A stretch of 64,000 nucleotides of DNA from Phoronis australis (Eukaryota; Phoronida; Phoronidae). The notes below the pieces were generated by a model. The model was not told the DNA's origin and ran no database searches. It saw nothing but the letters and a program-made list of their open reading frames with translations. The DNA is taken from positions 207,866 to 271,865 of the forward strand of contig NMRA01000172.1 of assembly GCA_002633005.1 (NCBI GenBank), given 5' to 3'. Both the position numbers and the translations under genes were made by a program. Positions 12,734 to 24,130 of the stretch are shown piece by piece; the stretch's first letter is position 1; every line of letters begins with the position of its first letter.

Positions 12734-15700
12734 GTAATGTGGGCTTCTGATACACAGATAGTTGGTTACAGGTTGGTTTTGGATGTGACACTATTATTAA
12801 ATTTGCTCATGAAATATTTGAATTGCTATTCATTAGGTCTCATGACTTGTGGTTAATTTGCTATTGTTGTTCTGAATTTCTTGGAAATTTTTTGTTGGTT
12901 TTAAAGTGACATGTCTATAGAATGTACAAAGACAATCCCCGTATAAGGAAAAGCTTGGAATGCCGATATAAACCTTGAAAGGAGCTCTGCTTGAGATTTT
13001 GAAATGGATCACATTTGATATGTAATAATTAAGATGGTTCTCAGCGACCGGTTGCATGAAACAGTCCCAAATAGGGGAGTCAACTAAGGTCCCTAAGTCT
13101 TTTTGAGTAATTGTGTCTTTATTGTCTCACAGGTGAAATATGTTTCTATCATTTCATCTTTATTATGAGCTCCTCTTTGAATAATGAACTTTTCTAATAA
13201 TATAACTAAAAACCGAACCCAGAGTTCATTGAAAATAATTGGGAACTCAGTCCTTAAATTGGGGGTGTTGCATGAAAAGACCCCTAAATCTCTTTTGATA
13301 ATATTGACAATTCAACGTAGAGCTCACTCTCGATATGTAGCAAAGTCAAAAGTTAACTTAGTAATGAAACTAAAACAATACAAGAGAGGATGTTTTAACA
13401 AGTCCAAAAATACGCCTTAGGTTTTAGGGGGCTTAGTTGAGTCCCTGTTAGAGACTGTTTCATGCAACCTGGCGCAGGTCGTTAATAATAAGTGGCAAGT
13501 GAGAAAATTAAGTGCACAACCCATAATGAGGATTGTGGACATGAAATGATGTTATATTGAGGAGAATCATTAAGTTGATGTTTGATATACATTGCTTATT
13601 TCATTCTAGGTGAAAATCATGAAACCACGCTGTCTCAACTTCTGTGATGGGTCACTGCATGAAGCTGTGCAAGTGATTCACAAGCTGGAGGAGAGGGGAC
13701 TGCTGGAGAAACTGACGCATCCAAAGTACAAGGACTGGTAAGTCAGCAGCTTATGGACTGCATGTCTTCAAAATGGTGATATTTACTGTAACGAAATAGT
13801 GACTTCTTGGGGCCATGAAATGGTGTTAATTAACCTGTATAATTTGAATATTGCTTGTGAAAAGTCAGTGAACCGTCCAAGAAGTGCTGTATGCACTTTT
13901 CTGGTGGAGGTGTGCATGCTCTTGTATGTGCACTTTTGCTACAGGTTTTTCACCTGGGTATCGCCGTTGCTCCTCAGGTTTGACTCTCATGAGGGTATGA
14001 TGGCACTAAAAAAGTAACTAAAGAGATATGGTTCCAGGCAATGCGCTGCGATGTCCTAACGCAACCTTTTTTTGTTTTGTAGAGGATTTGTGTAATGAGA
14101 CTGAGCTGACAGCTGGTCTGAAAACTGTGTTTTATGTTGCCTGCATCTTTGCTGCTCTGCGTTGGTGACTTCTTCCACTTGTCATGTCAGTACTGATGGT
14201 TTTCTCTTTGTAGCTATGTGTGCCGCACCGACCCTGCTGACGTCGCCCGTGTAGAGGCGAAGACGTTCATCAGTACTAAGAACAAGTATGACACGGTGCC
14301 ACATGTGAAAGAGGGAGTCAAGGGTGTACTTGGCCAGTGGACAGAACCAGAAGTGCTGCAGAAAGAGTTTGATAGCCGTTTCCCCGGCTGCATGGCAGGC
14401 AAGTAGTGCAACATATAGCAGAGGATTTATGTAGTTACTCTGGTGTAACATGGAGGATACTCCAAGTCTATTGTTAGTTGTTGTTTAATTATGTTGGTGG
14501 TTTTGACAAAAAAATGTTTGGTAGGATTTCAACGTTCGAGAGATTCTGTATGGCACTAAAGTGCCTGTTATTCTGTGTGTTTGTGCTTCTATATTGTCGG
14601 TGTTTACCCGACAGTTTTACGGATGTATATTTGTTGATGCAGTCTTCACCTGTTGTCATCTTGTAGTACAGCTTCTGCTAGATTTCTGTCTTCTCATAAA
14701 TGGCATCCTCATCATGACAACTGTGGTTTATTGCTCATTTTCTCCTGCACAGGTCGAGTGATGTACATCATCCCATTTAGTATGGGTCCTATAGGCTCAC
14801 CACTGAGCAAGATCGGCGTTCAGATCACCGACTCCAACTACGTGCTCTTGTGCATGCGCATCATGACACGCGTCAGCCGCAGCGTCTATGACATGGTGGA
14901 TGATGACAAGCCTAACTTTGTCAAGTGCATCCACTCCATGGGCTGCCCGCGCCCTGTGGCTAGTAAGTGCTCGATTGTTGCAAAGCGTTAGCAGTTGATT
15001 TATTCTGTTTAGTGTCTGCCATTACAGTACCATTACATTGGGTTTTGTATGATGTTACTGTAATGTCTTGTGGAGAAAGGAGTGAAGAAGACATCTTTAC
15101 TTGAACACTACTTTATTGCGGACTGACTAACTACTGTACAACAACATGTTTTTGCAATACGCAAGACCACATGCATATGAGTCACATTTCATAGAACTGT
15201 TTGGCAAGGCTTATATAATAAACCATTTTAATTGTGCCATGTAAGGTAAGTGTAGTTCCAGTACAAACTACAATACTATTACAGTTATCACATATTGATC
15301 TTTCTGCAAAGACATTGTGCAACTTTAAAATGCAGCATTCTCTCCTTGACAGGGGCAGTTATTAACCACTGGCCATGCAACCCTGAAAAGGTGATCATCG
15401 CTCATCGACCAGAGCAGAAGGAAGTCTATTCATTTGGTAGCGGCTACGGAGGCAACTCTTTGCTGGGTAAGAAGTGCTTCGCCCTCCGCATTGCCATGAA
15501 CATCGCAAGGGAAGAGGGATGGATGGCTGAACACATGTTGGTAAGAAGCCAGTGAAGCTGACAGATTATGTTTTCAGGTGTTAAGTTTACTGGTGTTGCT
15601 CCCTCGAGTGGAAATGATAAAATAAAGCTCGCTAGTATCTATGTTGTGTGCGATGCAAGTGTTGGCGCATATGAAAGACATGGGGCAATTTGGAAGACAT

Positions 15701-18700
15701 ATGGTTCACGTTAGCATTGTCTGGCCTCTTTGGTTCTGTTTTTTTGGATTGGCTTCTTAACGTTTGTGATTTTTTCTGCTACCTCAGTACATTATATGAC
15801 TTTATCTACTACCTCAGTACGTTATGTGACGTTATTTGCTACCTCAGTACATTATGCAGCAATGTTTGATTGGTTTAAGGGACTAAGTGCATTTCACTTC
15901 AATTGAACATAGAAATCCACACCATCACCAACATTGTTGTCTTGTACATTGTCATTGAGTTAATCTGAATGCAATGCGTATTATTCAAGACAAAATAAGG
16001 CGTGATTGCGACATCATTTTAACGTTTTGGTCGACGCGAGTTGAGCAGTCAGAAGCGCGTCAATGCACCAATAACACAAGGTGTGTTCTTAAAGTTATGC
16101 TTGCGATTGGCTGAATAGTAATTAGACAGGTAAGCGACCATCAGAAATTTCTTCAAAACTAAAAATATTTTTATTTCGGATTACGTTAAATTGTTATCTG
16201 TGGCATGCTGATATTGTTACTCTTATTCCTTTGAGATACAATATTTACTGGGTCCGAAACAGGCAAGTGTCCGTCTGCCCAGTCGGTGTGTTTGACTGTG
16301 ATTGAAAAAGTTTCAATATATATTCATCACCGGTAATAATGTATTGGATATGTGTCTGATTATGTCATATGTAGAGTTAGGTACCAATATTTGAAAATCA
16401 GCACGATGCTGGATACTTGTTTGATACCGATGGCAAACACTATCAGTAAAACAAGTTATCATCTTGCAACGTGTTAACTTGGTGTTTTATCTGAAAGTTC
16501 CAGTACAAAAACATGCATGTCATTTCCTTAAACACTCAAACTTGCAATCGTTGGTCAGCAAGTTTAGCTGCAGTTAATATATTACACCATGCTATAGTTT
16601 ATTGAAAGTATGTCATGAAAATGTTAAATTAGACTCGCTTTAAGTTTTCATGGTGTTGGTTGAGGCACCAAGTACTTCCATTTTGGTACTATACTGTTGT
16701 TTTTCATTCCAGTAGCTGTAGGAGTACCAGTACTGGAAGCTATTAGGTAATACCTGCCATATACCACTTGTGTCTGGTCCCTTGATATGCCGATTGACTG
16801 TTTGATCACCTTATTATGCGCCCACATATTTATATGTGGACGCATTATGCCGTCATCTCCGTCCGTCCGTCCGTCCGGCGTCTGGCGTCCGGCGTCCGCT
16901 GCTCTATCTCCAAAACCCTTTGACATACGTTCATGAAATTTTGCACATATGTTCCATTCATGAATGGGACGGCATGTGCGAACTTTCGGACGGATGTGAC
17001 TACCGGTGTGCCCCCTAGTGGCAATTTTAGTTTTTTACGCTTACCTTTGTATCTTCAAAAGTCCTGAACGGATTTTCATGAAATTTGGTATGTAGGCACC
17101 TAGTAGTGAGATGACGCTATCCTGCCGTTTTCGGATGGATTCGACATAGTTTGCGCCACCTAGTGGCCATTTTTACTGTTTTCGAGTCTGTTTTTTTGCG
17201 TCCACCCCTCTATCAACCAAACCGCTCAAAGGATGATTGTGAAAATTGGCGTGTATGTGCTTACTATAAGGAAGACAGCTGACAATGATTTTCAGACGAT
17301 TTGGACTACTGTGGCGCCTCCTAGTGGCAGTTTTGTTTTTTTGCGCCCATGGCTGTATCTCCCAAACCGTTTGCAGGATCTTTACTAAATTTAGCAAGTG
17401 TATTTATGTGATGTTGACAACGGACGATGACGACTTTAGGATGATTCTGATTACCGGTATGCCTCTAGTGGCAATTTTAGTATTTGCCTCTAGTGGCAAT
17501 TTTAGTATTTTACATTGACCTCTGTATTTTCATAGGTCTTCAGGTGTATACTTTGTGTTACTTCGTGACTGTGAAGGAAAAGTTCCAAGTAGAAATTTGT
17601 TTCTGGCATTCTAATGCTGTGCTAATCTCGTATGTTGGTAAATTTGTTTTTAATTCTTTGTTTCTGTGGTGCTTTAAGCAACTGGTGTATAGGATGTGCT
17701 TGTATTATGAAGATTACTCACATTTTCCCTAGCCTATTGAGGAGACAATGACCATGCCTTTCCATTTTGCAAAGTATGCCCTCTACTGGCCACTTTATGG
17801 TACCAATAAACAACCCTAGAAGGATACCGTATGCGGTGCAATTGTGGGCGCATTTCAACGCTCCGCGTTGCTCTTGTAGTATTAGTGGCTAATGTAGTGA
17901 TCCCACATGGTGGTTGTAGATCATGGGTTTGACACACGTCAAGACTGGAGAGGAGAAGTATGTAGCGGCCGCCTTCCCCAGCGCCTGTGGCAAGACTAAC
18001 CTAGCCATGATAGTGCCAACTCTGGACACCTGGAAGGTGCAGTGTGTTGGTATGTAACAAGTGCTGGTCACTGCAGTGTGTTTGGTTGATAGGTTAACTG
18101 CTTTGCACTGACAGCGGTGTCCAGACAGACACTTAAACTAGTGTAAATATGTAGCAACTGCCTTCCCCAGTGCCTATGGTGAGACTATAATCTATAGTCC
18201 CAACCCTGGATAACTATAATCTATAGTCCCAACCCTGGATAACTATAATCTATAGTCCCAACCCTAGATAACTGAAAGTTGTGTCTGCTCAGCTAAGAGT
18301 CCATTTGACAATGCCTAGTATCAAGGCAGAAGTAACAGACTGGAATTTGATCAAACGAAAGCTGTGGATCACTCACTGAGCACTGTAAATTGCTAAAGGG
18401 TGTCTTGCTTTTGAACGCGATGATCTCTGACTGGCTGTGACTTGTCTTTGTATAGGTGATGACATTGCCTGGATGCGTTTCGACGAAAATGGAAAGCTAC
18501 ATGGTATCAACCCGGAGTACGGGTTCTTTGGAGTGGCGCCAGGCACCAACTACAAGACCAATGCCAATGCCATGATCACGTGTGAGAAAAACACCATCTT
18601 CACCAACGTGGCCACCACAGCCGACGGCGCTGTCTTCTGGGAAGGACTTGAGGATGAACTCGAGGACAAGGTACAGTAGTTTACAGCTCAATGGCAGTTA

Positions 18701-21700
18701 TGCCTGTTGCCATCCACCTCTCTATGGGCTATACATGAAGAGTGGTCATGAAAGTTAGCACAATGTTGTGTTCCTATTGAATATATTGCATCGTTGATGA
18801 GGATTTGGCTACGAATGTGACTTCTGCTGTGTCCCCAAGTGACAATTTTAGTTTTCTTTGCACTTACTTATACCAGGTTCCTTGATGAATGTTCATGAAA
18901 TTTAGCTTTAGTGTAAAAGGGCATTAATTTAATGCGAGTGTTTTCAGGTTCATCTGGAAAGCAGATGAGGTTACCTGCTTTACAAAAAACAACAACAAAA
19001 CTGACGGAAATGCGTGAACTTGACTAAACAGATTAGAGACTTGTTGGACTCGGGGACGGGTTTCAATGTCTGACTCTGTTCCAGTCCAGTACTAACTCTA
19101 TGAAACAGTCACAGCCCTCGGAGCTTAACTAATTGTGAAGACAACTTTAGTATCAATCAGTAAACGAAACAATGTACCTAATAATTTCCGTACTGTACAT
19201 AGTTGCCTTATTGTACATAGTTGCTTTACTGCACTTAGTTATCTTAGTATACATAGTTGCTCTGTTCCTTGAGACTTGTCTATGCAGCATCATGATACTG
19301 TCTCTGTGCAGAATATTGAGATCAAGACATGGCTGGGTGAGAAATGGAAGATTGGCATGCCAGGCAAGGCTGCTCAGCCTAACTCCAGATTCTGTACTCC
19401 TGCTGGCCAGTGCCCCATCATTCACCCCAAGTGGGAGGACCCCAAGGGTGTGCCCATCGACTGCATGATCTTCGGTGGACGCAGACCAACAGGTACTCTC
19501 TTCTGATAACTCAATGTCACACGTGAATGCACAATTCCCCTTGTAACTTGCTATGTGTGACTAATTGGAATGAAAATTGGTACTATGCATTGTTTGTACC
19601 CACGTTTAAATATGTGGGTGCATTATGCCGTATTCCCCATCTGTGCAGCGTTCATTGCTGTATTTCCAAACCCCTGCGTGAATGTTATGGAATTTTGCTG
19701 ATATGTTCCTTTCATGGATGGGAGAGCACGAGCGAATTTTTGGATAGATCTGACCACCAACATGCCCCCTTGTGGCAATTTAAATTTTTCTAGTTTTGCT
19801 TCTGTATCTTCAGAGTTCCTTAATGGATTTTCATGAAATTTGGCAAACAGGTATCTGTTTGAAATACGACACGGCCGTCTCATTTTCTGTTGTGTTTGAT
19901 GTATTTTGCGCCACCTGGTGGCCATTTACACTAGTTGTTTTTGGCATTCGGCAATCTATCACTTATGAAAATTGGCACGTGTTCCCACTCAGAAGAGGTG
20001 GGCTAAAGTTACTACAGTTTTCTAGTGGCAGATGTTGTTATCTGGGTTTGTCTTGATATCTACAGTCCTGATGGATATTCATAAAATTTGGCAAATTAAG
20101 TTGCTATCACTTAGACGACAGAGTAAGCCCTGCTTCAGATGGAATTGATCAATGTTGCGCCTCTTAGTGGCCTTTTTATTGTTTTTGTTGAGCTCTTTGT
20201 TGACTGCCTCCTTGTCATCCAAACTCTTTGAAGAATCATGATGAAAGGGGCTAATGTGTGTGTTTCTATTGAGAGCATTGCTATTACAGGTTTACTAACT
20301 TTGCTGTTTTAGTGGGAATGTTTGAAATAATGATCATCCCTTATGTCTGCAATGCACCCAGTGGGCACACATCAACACTGCGTTACTCTTGTATGAATAG
20401 TTTGGTAGGCACCTTACCAGCATTGTATCTGATCAGAGTAATATTGGTTTATGAAGTCGCCTTGGCTTATTATGGCTGCTATGTGTTCAGGTATCCCTCT
20501 GGTGATCAAGTCGCGCAGCTGGCAACACGGTGTCATGCTGGGTGCTGCACTCAAGTCAGAGACAACCTCAGCTGCAGAGTTCAAGGGAAAGAACATCATG
20601 CACGACCCTATGGCCATGCGTCCGTTCTTTGGATACAACGCCGGCAAGTACTTCCGTCACTGGCTGGACTTTAGCAAGAAGGGTGTAAGTATACTGTTCA
20701 ATTCAGTTGCACTATATTTATATTGACAATTTATTTGGCCCTTCCCAAACACCACCAAAGAGCCTTCCATATTAATTAATATAGAGACAGCCTGAAGGAG
20801 TCAGAAAAGTAGAGCCACCATTTTTGAAGCTTGAAATTGATTTTTTTGCCTATGTCATTTAAAGTAAGCTGTTTGAGTTGGGTTTCCATATAGGGTTAGA
20901 ACATTTATGAACAAGGATGCAAATTCTCAGAAGCAAACTCGATTCACCCAATAATGAAAATTGACCCTCGGTCAAAGTATCTAATTTTGTATCTTCAATG
21001 ACTTTCATAGTGTTCACATGGCAAGTCAGTCCTGGCAATTTGGTGGCTATGTTTTTTCCATATGCATTTTCTCCTTTCTGAAGTTGCATACTAAGGTACT
21101 TGAATTCTCTTGTTGGTTGGAGATTGTGGATTCAACTTGGTTGTCAGCTACTAGCTTTGCAGCAAATTCTTTGATCTTCAGGTCTGCAGACTTCAGTTCA
21201 GGAAGTCATACTTAGCCAGGGTGGTGACTGCCAGGCTCGTATTAATTGCTCACCTCCTATTTGTTTAAACTTCATATTTTAGCTCCCATATTTGTGGTTA
21301 GTGCCCAGCCCTGATTGCAGCTTACCAATGAGCATTTATGGTTCTATTTTCATCTTGTATAGATCTCGAAAAGTTTTAGCAGTTGTGTATAAAATTGTGA
21401 AGAAAAAAGCAAATTGAACATTAAGTGGAGAGTTTTGTTTCTTTTCCATGTCAAAGATCTTCACTTGGTTTGAATGCTTAATGCTGTATTGACCTTGCCT
21501 GTTACAGTACCAATTACCCATGATCTTCCATGTCAACTGGTTCCGTGTTGACGACAAAGGCAAGTTCCTGTGGCCAGGCTTTGGTGAGAACATCAGAGTC
21601 CTGGAGTGGTGTATCAAGTGTATTAATGGTGAAGATGTCTGCATTGACTCACCCATCGGTTTCCTGCCCAAGAAAAGTAAGTTTGTGGACTCCTTGCAAG

Positions 21701-23708
21701 TGGGAACTTCTTTTTCAATAGTGGGTATTTATGTATTGATTAGATCAGCTGCTATACACGCATGCGTGTTCTTCAGTCTTGTCAATATGGGTCGTATGTC
21801 ATGCTTTTCTCTTCTGTGTTTGATCTGAAGAACCACTATAAGAGCTGTGTATGATTCCACATCTTATCAAAAGGTGGCAGGCAGTGTAATGAATCCAGGA
21901 ACCCCATGTCTTATTGTGAACTGAACCTCTTACTGACATTTTTGATTTTCACTATCTTGTCTGTGACAACTCTTGTACGCTTTAAAACCAAACACTGTGC
22001 TGTTGATCCTTGCCCTAGTGTGACCTAAGTCTAATTTTCTGCTCGCACTGTACGAAACTTGTCTGAATTGATCACGGGATCGCAAGCTCTAGCATTAGAA
22101 TACGCTGGAGCTGGCATGTCACCCCTACAGTTCTATGGTCAGAGGCCAGCTACTGTTAACATATTGCTTTGGTTACGGCAATGGTTGTGTTGGAAAGGTT
22201 GCGGAGAGTTGTTGTACTGCACATTTTAAATAAATACAACTGTAAATGTTACAGTGGTGATTGGCCGTATGCTGTATACCTATCAGGGCTTGGAATTTTC
22301 CTTTTCAAGAGGATCTCTTCTTTTTTGTTTTCGATTTCATCTTATTTGATTTCCAGTTTCCTCTTTTTTCATCTCTTTTAATTATTTTTTTTACTTTATT
22401 CATGCAAAAAGCATTTATTGAAATTAAATTTTACACCAAAATTCATATTTCTATCACCCAATCTTATTTATTTGTGGAGGGATACATCACTGAGAAAATT
22501 TTCTTCTTTTTTGGCATTTGCCATTCCAAGCCCCGCTGTTTGCTTTTCAGGAACTCCTTAATCATAGTTTCAGAGTGAGCTAGCCTGCAGAGCATTAGAC
22601 ATGCTTATGTCCACTACATTTTGTGCGCACTCACTTGCTTTGGCTAAGTATTGCTAGGTAACTAGTCTGACCACTTTCCTTGACACAGGCTCCTTCAACC
22701 TTACGGGATTAGACAAATTGGACTGGGACGAACTGATGAGTCTGCCCAAGGACTACTTGTTGGAGGACGTGAAGGAGACGCGCAAGTACCTCGACGATCA
22801 GGTCAGTAGTAGACGCACTTCTGCTGGGAAACGTCTTCAGTTTAGGCAGAAAAGTGAAATTTCATTTTGTAAAATAGCCATGGGAAACTTGGCTTAATTT
22901 TTAGCGACACTATCAACTCGTCGAGCTTGTATAATCTTTACTGGTAAGGTTAGTCTTGTTAAAAGTTACACAAATAGGGTTGGGCACTGGATACCACTAC
23001 ATGTTAGCATGAAGCAGCAGACATCATAGTCATGTCCGTATGTTACGCAAAGTAGTGGGCGAGATATCTCAAGAAGGAGGCTTTAAATGGGTTTTGTTCT
23101 GAGGTGGGGAGCCTTAGATCGTTCATATTAAACTTGCACGAGGTGTGGCTGGGAAAACACCCTAGTGCCAGTAGATTTTGGTGACTTATTGGCGTGATAT
23201 CTCGAAAGTAATGTAGTAGGTGTAGGCGGGACATTGCCTGGCACCTGAGGGCTTTGGTAACGTTGGCCTTATTTTCAAGGTCATATCAAGTAAATTTAAA
23301 GTCTGAATTGGAAAATGTTAGTACTATAATATCTCAAAAGTGATTACGTTAATATTCAAGGTGCAGGTGGGGTGGACTCTATTGATGCCAGTTGATTTTG
23401 GTGACCTTGTCAATGACTTGTGAAAATATTGTTTGCACAACATCTCGAGACAAAAGCTGGAGATGTTGTTCATATTTTGTACCAAGGTGGGTTATCCCCA
23501 GACACCGGTCAAATTTGATGACCTTGACTTCATTTGAAAGTCATAAGCAAGAAATGATGATCCGTATGAAAGCCATTTTTTTAGAGTAATTTGTCTTCAA
23601 TAAGAAATAATGTGTCTTGTTTGTCTTTCATTACAGGTTGGCATCGACCTTCCTCAGGAGATCCGAGATGAACTGGATGCTCAGGAGGCAAGGATAGCCG
23701 CCATGTAA
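12515..23708 (+). CDS. PCK1: Phosphoenolpyruvate carboxykinase, GTP type (complete gene, 12 coding exons)
   Basis: GTP-dependent PEPCK converts oxaloacetate and GTP to phosphoenolpyruvate, CO2 and GDP. Joined exons: 12515-12733, 13610-13737, 14214-14398, 14753-14962, 15353-15540, 17920-18049, 18456-18670, 19312-19492, 20491-20684, 21508-21676, 22689-22801, 23637-23708. All phases agree and give 667 residues without a stop. Visible motifs: [32 protein letters not shown] (about 275-289), P-loop [10 protein letters not shown] with active-site Cys333 and Lys335, metal-binding GDDIAW (354-359), His308 in [22 protein letters not shown] and FLWPGFGEN. Vertebrate enzymes run to about 620-640 residues; the excess is an acidic N-terminal extension of roughly 40 residues that does not look like a mitochondrial presequence, so cytosolic location is inferred. 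The ATG at 12515 is the first in frame. Intron 3 is GC-AG. The symbol is by family only; cytosolic versus mitochondrial orthology is unresolved. Confidence 0.96.
13045..13482. mobile_element. MITE in PEPCK intron 1
   Basis: The left end GGTTGCATGAAACAG continues into GGGGAGTCAACTAAGG, and the right end carries the reverse complement (CTTAGTTGAGTCCC...CTGTTTCATGCAACC). These are about 50-bp imperfect terminal inverted repeats around 438 bp. A 78-codon frame inside reads through the element and is not a gene. Confidence 0.75.
13610..13737 (+). CDS. PCK1: PEPCK coding exon 2
   Basis: Residues 74-116 with the conserved FCDGS substrate-domain motif. Acceptor TTCTAG, donor ACTG/GTAAGT, phase 2. 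Confidence 0.93.
14214..14398 (+). CDS. PCK1: PEPCK coding exon 3 (GC donor)
   Basis: Residues 116-178 including [12 protein letters not shown] and FPGCMAG. The donor reads CAG/GCAAGT; only the GC donor at 14399 joins in phase with exon 4 (reading ...CMAGRVMYII), so intron 3 is a GC-AG intron. Confidence 0.93.
14753..14962 (+). CDS. PCK1: PEPCK coding exon 4
   Basis: Residues 178-248: [19 protein letters not shown], then MRIMTR. Acceptor TGCACAG, donor A/GTAAGT, phase 1. Confidence 0.94.
15353..15540 (+). CDS. PCK1: PEPCK coding exon 5
   Basis: Residues 248-310, carrying [19 protein letters not shown] and EEGWMAEHM, which provide metal-binding Lys and His308. Donor TTG/GTAAGA, phase 0. Confidence 0.95.
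15776..15860 (+). repeat. 30-bp tandem repeat in PEPCK intron 5
   Basis: CTACCTCAGTAC begins units whose bodies start at 15781, 15811 and 15841, about 2.7 copies with a few substitutions. Confidence 0.85.
16818..17515 (+). repeat. Interspersed repeat R1 in PEPCK intron 5, with internal ~150-bp units
   Basis: Starts with a hairpin (CCACATATTTATATGTGG) and a CGTCCGTCCGTCCG run, followed by degenerate units punctuated by CTAGTGGCNATTTT at about 17014, 17158, 17316, 17463 and 17487. Each unit also carries TGAAATTTGGCA-like strings. A second copy in the same orientation lies in intron 8 (19597-20260). No open frame spans it. Confidence 0.7.
17920..18049 (+). CDS. PCK1: PEPCK coding exon 6 (P-loop exon)
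   Basis: Residues 311-354. Encodes the kinase-1a loop [13 protein letters not shown] with active-site Cys333, Lys335 and Thr336. A decayed second copy of this exon lies 98 bp downstream (18147-18287). Confidence 0.95.
18147..18287 (+). pseudogene. Degraded duplicate of PEPCK exon 6 inside intron 6
   Basis: From TATGTAGC onward the sequence follows exon 6: GCCTTCCCCAGTGCCTATGG aligns to the P-loop codons, but active-site TGT (Cys) is TAT (Tyr), Lys AAG is GAG, and a stop follows soon after. The middle (aligned to exon 6 ACTAACCTAGCCATGATAG) has then expanded as three 29-bp tandem units beginning at 18184, 18213 and 18242. Splicing it in would replace the catalytic loop with a truncated product, so I read it as a dead exon duplication. 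Confidence 0.8.
18184..18272 (+). repeat. 29-bp tandem repeat, three units
   Basis: ACTATAATCTATAGTCCC plus AACCCTGGATA repeats at 18184, 18213 and 18242 with one substitution in the last unit. It arose within the exon-6 relic. Confidence 0.9.
18456..18670 (+). CDS. PCK1: PEPCK coding exon 7
   Basis: Residues 354-425: [10 protein letters not shown] metal-binding loop, [14 protein letters not shown], and KNTIFTNVA. Donor AAG/GTACAG, phase 0. Confidence 0.95.
19312..19492 (+). CDS. PCK1: PEPCK coding exon 8
   Basis: Residues 426-486: HPKWEDP and FGGRRPT with the guanine-nucleotide-side [13 protein letters not shown] block. A second in-frame AG 24 bp upstream (exon would start at 19288) would add HHDTVSVQ; the shorter form fits the family length better. 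Confidence 0.92.
19597..20260 (+). repeat. Interspersed repeat R1, second copy, in PEPCK intron 8
   Basis: It begins with a hairpin (ACCCACGTTTAAATATGTGGGT) split by one mismatch, then GCATTATGCCGT, and carries the TAGTGGC-punctuated units of the copy at 16818-17515. It has diverged considerably. Confidence 0.65.
20491..20684 (+). CDS. PCK1: PEPCK coding exon 9
   Basis: Residues 486-550: [20 protein letters not shown] and [17 protein letters not shown]. Donor GGT/GTAAGT, phase 0. Confidence 0.94.
21508..21676 (+). CDS. PCK1: PEPCK coding exon 10
   Basis: Residues 551-607: [10 protein letters not shown] and [16 protein letters not shown], lining the nucleotide site. Donor A/GTAAGT, phase 1. 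Confidence 0.95.
22285..22533. mobile_element. MITE R2 in PEPCK intron 10
   Basis: Bounded by GGGCTTGGAA at the left and TTCCAAGCCC at the right, with T-rich interior. The element at 62410-62632 is a second copy sharing TTTGATTTCCAGTTTCCTC and the same ends. Confidence 0.7.
22689..22801 (+). CDS. PCK1: PEPCK coding exon 11
   Basis: Residues 607-644, the C-terminal helical region ([18 protein letters not shown]). Donor CAG/GTCAGT, phase 0. Confidence 0.92.
23020..23560 (+). repeat. Degenerate satellite in PEPCK intron 11
   Basis: Repeated motifs (ATATCTCGAAAG/ATCTCAAAAG, TTCATATTNNNNACC, TTTTGGTGAC, GCCAGTNGATTTTGG) recur at roughly 150-220-bp spacing. It is a decayed tandem array without coding signal. 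Confidence 0.5.
23637..23708 (+). CDS. PCK1: PEPCK coding exon 12 and stop
   Basis: Residues 645-667 ([20 protein letters not shown]...) and the TAA at 23706-23708. Confidence 0.93.
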   Translation, partial: VGIDLPQEIRDELDAQEARIAAM

Positions 23709-24124
23709 ATCTCCAACAGAAGCGAACTGTGCATGTGATGTTGCATTGTCGATGATTAGAAAATTCGGTGATGCTTGGGAGTGATGAGTTGATATTTTTA
23801 CCAGTCATTACGTCTGTCTTACTGTGGTGGTGTAGGCCAAATGCTTGTAGAATAATAATGAAATCTGTTAATTTTTACTTTGCGCTTTAACTTCATCTCT
23901 ATAAAAATGCCAGTAGTGTCGCGATGCATCCGGATTTGAAAAATGTCGGTAGTTGTTGTGAATCTTTGTTCCAGGGTTGTTTCAGTGACGCTTGTCAGAA
24001 GAGGTGTGGTAATGATGAATCAGTGCTAGTTTGTGTTGTGAAGGAACAAAAAATAGTTTTGCGCACATCTCATATTTACTTTTGTCCAACCTGTAAGTGT
24101 CATGTAATACTTCCTAGTCTTGTG

Positions 24125-24130
24125 AATAAA
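24125..24130 (+). terminator. PEPCK polyadenylation signal
   Basis: AATAAA 417 bp after the stop codon, the only clear signal in the 3' flank. The surrounding sequence recurs at 43940-44170 with AATAAA at 44112-44117 in the duplicated block. Confidence 0.7.
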
